DNA of 6,845 bases from contig CAZYPS010000097.1 in the NCBI GenBank assembly GCA_964649445.1, forward strand, positions 1-6,845. Direction: 5' to 3'. Source of the DNA: JAGXLP01 sp964649445. GTDB taxonomy: Bacteria > Bipolaricaulota > Bipolaricaulia > M55B111. The position numbers and the translations under genes are program-made. A model generated the notes under the pieces. It was given only the letters and a program-made list of their open reading frames with translations. It made no database searches and was not told where the DNA came from. Below, in pieces: positions 1 to 4,896 of this stretch; position 1 is the first letter of the stretch, and each line of letters opens with the position of its first letter.

Positions 1-5
1 GAGGG

Positions 6-80
6 TGGTGGGCGAAGCAGGACTCGAACCTGCGACCTCCTGAATGTGAGTCAGGTGCTCTCCCACTGAGCTATTCGCCC
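6..80 (-). tRNA. tRNA-Val (anticodon CAC), CCA encoded
   Basis: Read on the minus strand, this folds as a full cloverleaf. The acceptor stem is GGGCGAA/TTCGCCC, the D stem GCTC/GAGC with loop AGTGGGA, the anticodon stem CCTGA/TCAGG with loop CTCACAT, the variable loop AGGTC, and the T stem GCAGG/CCTGC with loop TTCGAGT. Anticodon CAC reads the valine codon GUG. The discriminator base is A, and the 3' CCA is encoded at positions 8-6. No mismatches are seen in the stems, so it should be functional. Only five bases of the window lie beyond its 3' end, so I cannot tell whether it heads a tRNA cluster or carries an attachment site. Confidence 0.97.
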
Positions 81-100
81 ATGAGATAATAACCTATGAC

Positions 101-130
101 AGTGTAAGATAGAAAATCGGGTTTTTTCAA
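101..130 (-). promoter_or_regulatory. Candidate promoter of tRNA-Val
   Basis: On the minus strand, TTGAAA (125-130) matches five of six positions of the -35 consensus. TACACT (101-106) matches four of six of the -10 consensus, and the spacer is 18 bp. The predicted start falls near 93, about a dozen bases before the mature tRNA 5' end at 80, a normal short tRNA leader. The -35 box lies within a gggttttt/aaaaaccc inverted repeat (119-136). I regard that repeat as incidental because its loop is only two bases. Confidence 0.5.
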
Positions 131-154
131 AAACCCAAAACATCCGTCTGAGTA

Positions 155-202
155 GTTTATATCACCTCCCTCATATTCAATACTTTCTGGTTTATATTAC
201 CT
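155..202. repeat. Pair of 13-bp direct repeats
   Basis: GTTTATATCACCT (155-167) and GTTTATATTACCT (190-202) agree at 12 of 13 positions and start 35 bp apart. They lie between the tRNA promoter and the stop codon of the recombinase-like remnant. On the minus strand each reads AGGTRATATAAAC, which has a ribosome-binding-site-like core but no start codon at a useful distance. They could be protein-binding sites, accessory recombination sites or chance in AT-rich DNA. Confidence 0.35.
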
Positions 203-208
203 ACCACT

Positions 209-337
209 CTACACGTTCGCAAGGGTCAAGGCACCGTTCATGGCATCTTTTAAGTCTGCATCGCTAATGTTCACATACTTTAAAGCCGTATTATTTGTAA
301 AAAATAGGGGATGAGTTGCCTCATGGAACTTTACAAA
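209..337 (-). pseudogene. Probable C-terminal remnant of a tyrosine recombinase (integrase)
   Basis: A minus-strand frame is open for 42 codons and ends in TAG at 211-209, with an in-frame TAA just upstream at 340-338. Its C-terminal part reads TALKYVNISDADLKDAM. This resembles the segment after the catalytic Tyr in phage-type integrases and Xer-like recombinases, typically T-x-[KR]-Y-x-[HN]-[VIL]-[ST]-[DP]-x-x-L-[KR]-x-A-[VM]. In that reading Y is the catalytic tyrosine and N replaces the common H. Upstream of Leu-Lys-Tyr the resemblance fades. There is no suitable start codon or ribosome binding site, and the Arg/His catalytic boxes are absent. It lies beside a tRNA gene, the usual home of such enzymes, although on the tRNA's 5' side. 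The similarity is judged by eye from a short stretch, so coincidence is possible. Confidence 0.35.
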
Positions 338-338
338 T
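293..338. repeat. Nested inverted repeats
   Basis: A perfect 9-bp inverted repeat, ATTTGTAAA (293-301) and TTTACAAAT (330-338), encloses a second perfect 5-bp stem, ATGAG (311-315) and CTCAT (320-324), with loop TTGC. The arrangement could form a two-part RNA hairpin or act as a protein-binding palindrome. It overlaps the upstream end of the recombinase-like remnant. No T-run follows, so it is not an intrinsic terminator. Confidence 0.4.
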
Positions 339-397
339 TATCCTCCTAATTGATGATAAAACTAAGTATTAATTAAATTAAAACTAATCTTTCTTTT

Positions 398-426
398 CCT
401 GCCAGACGGCCAGTTGGCAGGTTTTT
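398..426 (+). terminator. Intrinsic terminator with no gene upstream
   Basis: CCTGCCA (398-404) pairs with TGGCAGG (415-421) across the loop GACGGCCAGT. TTTTT and a further T-rich stretch follow on the plus strand. The minus-strand side is followed by A/G-rich sequence, so it works only in the plus direction. No plus-strand gene precedes it in the window. It may end a small RNA, act as an attenuator in a long leader of the gene starting at 569, or be left over from a lost gene. Confidence 0.7.
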
Positions 427-496
427 GCTTTATTTGCTTTTGTGAACTTTCTCAGCTATGGTAAAAATCCAGGGGGTGGTAAAACAAACGAAGTTT

Positions 497-533
497 TTGA
501 CCAATTCTTCCATCTGACCTGATCGCTGGTCAA
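497..533 (+). promoter_or_regulatory. Leader hairpin I upstream of the secreted phosphohydrolase
   Basis: TTGACCA (497-503) and TGGTCAA (527-533) form a perfect 7-bp inverted repeat around a 23-base loop, 36 bases before the start codon. It is either a hairpin in the mRNA leader or an operator-like palindrome. TTGACC could also serve as a -35 box, but the sequence 16-18 bases downstream has no good -10 match. I could not place the promoter of this gene with confidence. Confidence 0.4.
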
Positions 534-537
534 TTAA

Positions 538-568
538 AAGTACCTAAAATTGCGAAGAGGAGGTACTT
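538..568 (+). promoter_or_regulatory. Ribosome binding site and overlapping hairpin II
   Basis: AGGAGG (558-563) lies five bases before the ATG at 569 and is a near-ideal Shine-Dalgarno sequence that fixes this start. Its 3' half lies in a perfect 8-bp inverted repeat, AAGTACCT (538-545) and AGGTACTT (561-568), with a 15-base loop. The 3' arm ends directly against the start codon. If formed in the mRNA, the hairpin would partly hide the ribosome binding site, so translation could respond to temperature, a ligand, a protein or an antisense RNA. Confidence 0.5.
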
Positions 569-3500
569 ATGTTCTCAAAAAAGCTTCCCATTTTCCTGCT
601 GGCAGTTCTGCTGGTAGGCTCAATTTTGGCCGCTCCACCAACTTTAGCGGTTGAAGAAGTTACCATTCACGAAATTCAGTCAAACACTACCGACGAGGGA
701 GCATCAACTTACGCAGGACAAACCGTAGTCACTACCGGTACAGCGGTTGTCACTGATGACAATGGATTCTATTTGCAGGACGGTAAAGGCGCATGGAACG
801 GAATCTGGGTTTACACGGGAGGGAGCCCGGATGTCGCACCGGGAGACCTCGTTAGGGTCAAAGGACCAGTGGATGAGTATTACCAGATGACCGAATTCAA
901 CGAGCCCAGTGAGGTCGAAGTAGTCGGAGATGGTACGATACCGGAACCGGTAGTCCTTAAAGCCAATGAAGTAAGACAGGAAAAATACGAGGGCGTGTTA
1001 GTCGAACTTCGAGACGTGACGGTAGCCAACCCAGCAGCGGGAGAAGGAAACTGGTACGTCGAGGACGAAACCGGGAAGGTTCTAATATCCGGCTCCCATC
1101 TAGGTGACGCGGCTACACCGACTCAGGAAGGGCAGAACGTCGAACTGATAAGGGGACCTGTCGACTTCAGTTTCGGTGAGTTCAGGGCCCGACCGATGGA
1201 AATTGAAGGTCTGGAGGTATCCTTCCCGAAACGGGGCAAGATTGGCGAATCGGTGACCTACCCGGATCTGTCAAAAATCGATAAGTTCAGAGTCTTCCTG
1301 CTTGAGGACGAAGTCGAAATCACCGGGACGGAGACTGGCGTAAAACTTTCCTTCTCGACCATGGAGGCCGAGGAGCTGACGGTAAAATACGGAGCGTACG
1401 AACCCGAAGCCGGGCCTCAGCTCCCGGAATATACCGAGACCACGAAGATGACCTACGATTCAGCAAAAGGAGACCACGAGGTTTCACTCCAGCTAGACCA
1501 GTTCGACTTTGATGACCCCACTACTATCAACTACAGGCTGATCGTCGACGGAATACCCTACGACGGCAGATTCAGAGTAGAGCCCGGTATGAATTACTCC
1601 GTAGTTCCTTACGTAGAAGAAGGGCCTTTCGTCGATCTGGTAAAAGAAGAGAGCGCAGTAATCTCCTGGAAGTCAAACGTACCAACCACCGGCGAAGTCA
1701 AAGTGGGTAACCGGACAATCAGATCCGATACAGAAAGGGAAAGACACGAGGTAAAGGTAACCGAGCTTTCCCCGGGATCCGAAATTGACTACAGCGTAAC
1801 TGTTATGGACCCTGATTCGAACTACGATATGACTACCAAGACGTATAGCTTCGAAACTGAATCGGATACAGACCACTTTAAATTCGCCTTTATGGGAGAC
1901 AGCCGTGGCGGCTACGAAGGCTCAGAACACACAGAGGGTTTAGTTAATTACGCCAACAGCACAAACTACGACACAATGACCACCCTGCTGGAAAGTGCCT
2001 ATGAACAGGGCATGGACTTTACCGTTTTTGCTGGCGACCTGGTCAAAGGGTATACAAACAACGTGGAAGGGTTTAGAAATCAGCTGGAGGCTTGGAAGGA
2101 TACTACGGAATTTGTCGGAGCCTATATGCCAATCTATGAAGGTATCGGAAATCACGAACTGCTCTATGATGCCTACGACGACGGGAGCACTTACGGTATC
2201 CAGTTCGATAAGAAAGGCGAGGACAGCACTGAAGCAATCTTCGCCGAGGAATTCGTCAATCCGTCTTCCAAACCGGACCCGGACGATCCCCCCGTAAGAC
2301 CCGAACCGGAAGGCCCGAATGCACCAACATACAGGGAAAACGCATATTACTTCGACCACGACAACGCCCGTATCCTGATGATAAACTCCAACTACTGGAT
2401 CTCCACCAACCCGGAAAAGTACGGGTCCAACCTCGAAGGCTTCATTCTGGATAACCAGATGGAGTGGATCAAGAAAGTAGTCGAAGACGCAAAAGAGGAT
2501 CCCGACATTGACCACCTCTTCCCGGTGATGCACGAGCCACCCTTCCCGAATTCTGCCCATATTGACGATTCCATGTGGCACAGCGGACAGAAACAGTACG
2601 TGCTCGATATGAGGGACGAGATGCTAAAGATATTCGGCGAGAGCGGCATAGTACCGGCGGTCCTCGCAAGCGACGAACACAACTACCAGAGGGTTTTAAT
2701 TACTGAAGAAACCCCAGTGTACACTAATATGACTTCCACCGACTACGGGAACGAATTCTACGAGATCGTCTCCGGCGGTGCCGGGGCACCCAAATACGAA
2801 CGCAGTTACGCCCCGTGGGGAAGCTACGTAAAGGAATTCGAGTCCGCTGCCCACTACGTAGAAATCCACGTGGACGGCGAAAGAGCTGCGGTCAAGGCGA
2901 GGGACAAGTCGGGTGAACTCATTGACGAAACCTACCTTAAACGTAAAAAAAAAGAAGCAGAAAAGGAAGTCAAGTTCGCCACCTTCAATATAGAGAACCT
3001 GACCACCGAACAGGTCCAAGAAAAAGGTGACGAACAGGCGGCCGCAGCTGCAGAGATCATCCAGCGGGTCAACCCGGACGTCTTGGCTCTCAACGAGATC
3101 GCCAACAACTTCCAGCAAGGGAAGATGACCGAGATCTCAAACGCAAAGGCTTTCGTCGAGAACTACCTGAAGGAGCCACAACGGGACGGTCTACCAAGTC
3201 TGGATTACGAGTACATCTACGTCGCCAAGTCCAATACTGGAGTACCCAGCGGAATGGATATCGATAATAATGGCGAGGTCGTAACCGAACCGGGATCCGG
3301 GGAATACGGCAACGATAGCTACGGATACGGGGAGTACCCGGGGCAGTACGCAATGGCATTTCTAAGTAAGTACCCGATCAAACGGGACCAAGTCCGGACC
3401 TTTAGGAAGTTCCTCTGGAAGGATATGCCAAACAATAAAATGCCGGTTGGGTCCGAACACGGCGGAATGTACCTGACCGAAGAGGAAGCCGAGAAGTTCA

Positions 3501-4039
3501 GGCTCTCTTCCAAGAGCCACTGGGACATACCGGTCAATATAGATGGTACCACCGTACACGTGCTGATGGCCCATCCGACACCGCCCGTCTTCGATGCTGA
3601 AGCCAATTTAAACGGACGGAGAAACCACGACGAGGTCAGACTTCTTACCGATTACGCGAAAGGGAAAGACTACATCTACGACGACAGCGGAGAAGAAGGC
3701 GGTCTACCCGAGGACGCCAATTTCGTCCTGATGGGCGACATGAATGCATCACCCGGCGGAGCGGACAACTTTCAGGCTGCAAATTTACTAATTGAAAACC
3801 CGGAGATGAACACTTCAACCTTCCCGATGAGTCAGGGTGGAATAGACATCTCGTCATCGGCCCGATTTAACACGCTAAGTGATCTACGAGTTGATTACGT
3901 CCTTCCTTCCAAAGACATAGAGATCAAGGGGTCGGCCGTTTTCTGGCCGGGACTCGGTCCAGGAGCACTTAGATTGCAGGAAGTCACCAAACAAGCTTCG
4001 GATCACAAGCTGGTATGGGTAGAGGCGGACATAAGCTAG
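569..4039 (+). CDS. Secreted multidomain phosphohydrolase: OB-fold, PAP-like metallophosphoesterase and EEP nuclease/phosphatase fusion
   Basis: The 1156-residue protein begins with a signal peptide (KK, then a hydrophobic core to about residue 22, with likely cleavage after Thr-Leu-Ala27). Residues about 30-212 resemble the YhcR-type OB-fold region of secreted nucleases, with a GFYLQ strand, GD-V-V-G turns and an EGVLVEL segment. A beta-rich region follows to about 340, then an FN3-like domain (about 345-432) as found before purple acid phosphatase cores. The calcineurin-like metallophosphoesterase (about 436-770) shows GD444SR, GD490, GN528HE, H655 and SDEH704NY. A Lys/Glu linker (790-800) leads to an EEP domain (801-1156) with FN807, E843, H1002, GD1057MN1059, D1109-Tyr and the terminal SD1145H1146. 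All EEP catalytic positions are present. It is probably released outside the cell, since no anchor, sortase motif or S-layer domain is seen. Substrates are likely phosphoesters such as nucleic acids or nucleotides; this is inferred from fold only. The AGGAGG site five bases upstream supports the start. A terminator follows, so the gene appears to be transcribed alone. Confidence 0.93.
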   Translation: MFSKKLPIFLLAVLLVGSILAAPPTLAVEEVTIHEIQSNTTDEGASTYAGQTVVTTGTAVVTDDNGFYLQDGKGAWNGIWVYTGGSPDVAPGDLVRVKGPVDEYYQMTEFNEPSEVEVVGDGTIPEPVVLKANEVRQEKYEGVLVELRDVTVANPAAGEGNWYVEDETGKVLISGSHLGDAATPTQEGQNVELIRGPVDFSFGEFRARPMEIEGLEVSFPKRGKIGESVTYPDLSKIDKFRVFLLEDEVEITGTETGVKLSFSTMEAEELTVKYGAYEPEAGPQLPEYTETTKMTYDSAKGDHEVSLQLDQFDFDDPTTINYRLIVDGIPYDGRFRVEPGMNYSVVPYVEEGPFVDLVKEESAVISWKSNVPTTGEVKVGNRTIRSDTERERHEVKVTELSPGSEIDYSVTVMDPDSNYDMTTKTYSFETESDTDHFKFAFMGDSRGGYEGSEHTEGLVNYANSTNYDTMTTLLESAYEQGMDFTVFAGDLVKGYTNNVEGFRNQLEAWKDTTEFVGAYMPIYEGIGNHELLYDAYDDGSTYGIQFDKKGEDSTEAIFAEEFVNPSSKPDPDDPPVRPEPEGPNAPTYRENAYYFDHDNARILMINSNYWISTNPEKYGSNLEGFILDNQMEWIKKVVEDAKEDPDIDHLFPVMHEPPFPNSAHIDDSMWHSGQKQYVLDMRDEMLKIFGESGIVPAVLASDEHNYQRVLITEETPVYTNMTSTDYGNEFYEIVSGGAGAPKYERSYAPWGSYVKEFESAAHYVEIHVDGERAAVKARDKSGELIDETYLKRKKKEAEKEVKFATFNIENLTTEQVQEKGDEQAAAAAEIIQRVNPDVLALNEIANNFQQGKMTEISNAKAFVENYLKEPQRDGLPSLDYEYIYVAKSNTGVPSGMDIDNNGEVVTEPGSGEYGNDSYGYGEYPGQYAMAFLSKYPIKRDQVRTFRKFLWKDMPNNKMPVGSEHGGMYLTEEEAEKFRLSSKSHWDIPVNIDGTTVHVLMAHPTPPVFDAEANLNGRRNHDEVRLLTDYAKGKDYIYDDSGEEGGLPEDANFVLMGDMNASPGGADNFQAANLLIENPEMNTSTFPMSQGGIDISSSARFNTLSDLRVDYVLPSKDIEIKGSAVFWPGLGPGALRLQEVTKQASDHKLVWVEADIS

Positions 4040-4063
4040 TAAATATTGAGTGATACGGACATG

Positions 4064-4092
4064 AGCCCCGTCTCTACGGCGGGGCTTTTTTA
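4064..4092 (+). terminator. Intrinsic terminator of the secreted phosphohydrolase gene
   Basis: AGCCCCG (4064-4070) pairs with CGGGGCT (4080-4086) across a nine-base loop, and a run of six Ts follows on the plus strand. It lies 24 bases after the TAG stop. It is GC-rich in an AT-rich setting and should be efficient, separating this gene from everything to the right. Confidence 0.9.
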
Positions 4093-4505
4093 TTATACCT
4101 CATACTTCTATGAAAAGGGCGTAGAACGGACTTGATCAAGCGGTTTGATGAAAATTTCATTCAACAGGTTATTTATGGGACGTTATCAGCCTAAAAGAAA
4201 GTTCTAAATAAACTCCGAACATAGTATCCGAAAGCTTAGTGAAGAGTTTGGATTGTATAAGAAATAGGAAGATTAGTCAGGTCGGTCTAATGAGGCAAGT
4301 TCATTTTTTAACCTAAGTTGAGCGATTATCTCATTTAAGACAAACTTCTAAATCAGAATACAAAAGAAAGCCCCCATATTGGATAAACCTAATCTTTTAG
4401 CGTTCGCTCCTTTTGAAGCCCTAAGCAACTATATCAACTAACAACACAAAACTTAGGCAGTAAAACGATTTTTATATTAAACTAAAAATATAATCCCACT
4501 TCTTA
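4093..4505. other. AT-rich spacer without an intact gene
   Basis: Apart from the short transposase-like remnant at 4175-4267, I see no open frame with a ribosome binding site, no strong hairpin and no RNA gene in this stretch. A weak AT-only inverted repeat, TTTTTA (4469-4474) and TAAAAA (4483-4488), sits just beyond the stop of the small minus-strand gene. It may help end that transcript, but it is too weak to call a terminator. Confidence 0.5.
4175..4267 (+). pseudogene. Possible remnant of a transposase N-terminus
   Basis: From the ATG at 4175 one frame reads MGRYQPKRKF, a TAA stop at 4205-4207, then in the same frame INSEHSIRKLSEEFGLYKK and a TAG. The second part looks like the first helices of the helix-turn-helix found at the N-terminus of many insertion-sequence transposases ('S-I-R-x-L-[AS]-x-E-F-G-[IVL]'). 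A start of the form MGRY or MGKRY is also common there. Only about 30 codons remain, interrupted by a stop, and no downstream catalytic region or terminal inverted repeats can be seen. The evidence is pattern recognition over a short span, so chance remains possible. Confidence 0.28.
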
Positions 4506-4664
4506 TCAGCAGAGACCGATTTTACAGATCAATCTTTCCCTATTCTCCTGGAAATCTCCGTGGTGATCTTCTTTCCATACGTTTTCCCTGCAAATATTGT
4601 CCGTGCAGGTCTGAGCCCTCTTTTTTTTCTGTTCACGTCTGCTGTCAATAAAGTTCTTGTTCAT
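4506..4664 (-). CDS. Small charged Cys-containing protein (52 residues), function unknown
   Basis: I chose the ATG at 4664-4662 because AGGAG (4677-4673) lies eight bases upstream. The further in-frame ATG at 4694 has no such site. A promoter with a perfect TATAAT box is centred about 70 bases upstream. The product starts MNKNFIDSRREQKKKR and is dominated by Lys, Arg, Glu and Asp. It has cysteines at 20, 25, 48 and 52 and a His-His pair at 34-35. There is no signal peptide or membrane segment. The C-x4-C pair plus two late cysteines could bind a metal or form disulfides, but the spacing matches no zinc finger I recognise. It could be a DNA- or RNA-binding peptide or a relic of a longer gene. 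I do not recognise the family. The good start signals argue for expression, while its size and AT-rich surroundings leave real doubt. Confidence 0.5.
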   Translation of the reverse strand: MNKNFIDSRREQKKKRAQTCTDNICRENVWKEDHHGDFQENRERLICKIGLC

Positions 4665-4723
4665 TTTAACCACTCCTGGGTTAACTGTACTCATATCAAA
4701 AGTAGAGTATTTTCATCAACTTT

Positions 4724-4752
4724 ATTATATAGCGTTTTAAGAATAATGCAAA
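4724..4752 (-). promoter_or_regulatory. Promoter of the small minus-strand gene
   Basis: On the minus strand, TATAAT (4729-4724) matches the -10 consensus perfectly. TTTGCA (4752-4747) lies 17 bp upstream as a four-of-six -35 box. Transcription would start near 4717, giving a leader of about 50 bases before the ATG at 4664. The -35 box is the left half of a 12-bp palindrome. Confidence 0.6.
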
Positions 4753-4758
4753 TTTGCA
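4747..4758. promoter_or_regulatory. Palindrome TGCAAATTTGCA over the -35 box, possible operator
   Basis: TGCAAATTTGCA is a perfect 12-bp palindrome. It covers the -35 element of the promoter reading toward the small minus-strand gene. A dimeric repressor bound here would block that promoter. Being AT-rich, a 12-mer palindrome can arise by chance, so its position is the main argument. Confidence 0.35.
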
Positions 4759-4827
4759 GAAATAGTCTCTGGAAAATAATGATAGCTTTGGCAGGCTCAA
4801 TAATAATTGCTTTTTACTTAAATTAGT

Positions 4828-4855
4828 CCCCGCCAGAGCAAAACCTCTGGCGGGG
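4828..4855 (-). terminator. Hairpin downstream of the transglutaminase-like gene
   Basis: CCCCGCCAGAG (4828-4838) and CTCTGGCGGGG (4845-4855) form a perfect 11-bp GC-rich stem with loop CAAAAC. It lies 41 bases past the stop of the minus-strand gene ending at 4897. The sequence after it on the minus strand (ACTAATTT) is only modestly T-rich, as is the plus side (TATTT). It may therefore stop transcription weakly in both directions or mainly protect the mRNA 3' end. It also separates the long minus-strand gene from the promoter of the small gene. Confidence 0.7.
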
Positions 4856-4896
4856 TATTTAACGGACTTTCGAGGCAAACTTATAAATTTGAAGGT

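Noticed and set aside
119..136. gggttttt/aaaaaccc inverted repeat as a terminator
   Set aside because: The loop would be only two bases, the stem is mostly A-T, and the tRNA promoter -35 box sits inside it.
239..313. Plus-strand 24-codon frame (starts MASFKSASLM)
   Set aside because: It has no ribosome binding site and lies opposite the recombinase-like minus-strand frame, which shows clearer protein-like sequence.
434..480. Promoter for the phosphohydrolase gene after the orphan terminator (TTGCTT with TATGGT at 17 bp)
   Set aside because: Both boxes match the consensus poorly and the region is T-rich, so chance matches are expected. It is not strong enough to annotate.
1940..2581. Minus-strand open frame of 213 codons inside the phosphohydrolase gene
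   Set aside because: It lies wholly within a well-supported coding region on the other strand, and its translation shows no domain or ribosome binding site. It is a shadow.
4560..4826. Plus-strand open frame of 88 codons
   Set aside because: It has no ribosome binding site and opposes the better-supported small minus-strand gene and its promoter. Only its last 26 codons are kept as a low-interest observation.
4696..4878. Minus-strand open frame of 60 codons
   Set aside because: It starts with TTG, has no ribosome binding site and runs through the 11-bp hairpin downstream of the transglutaminase-like gene.
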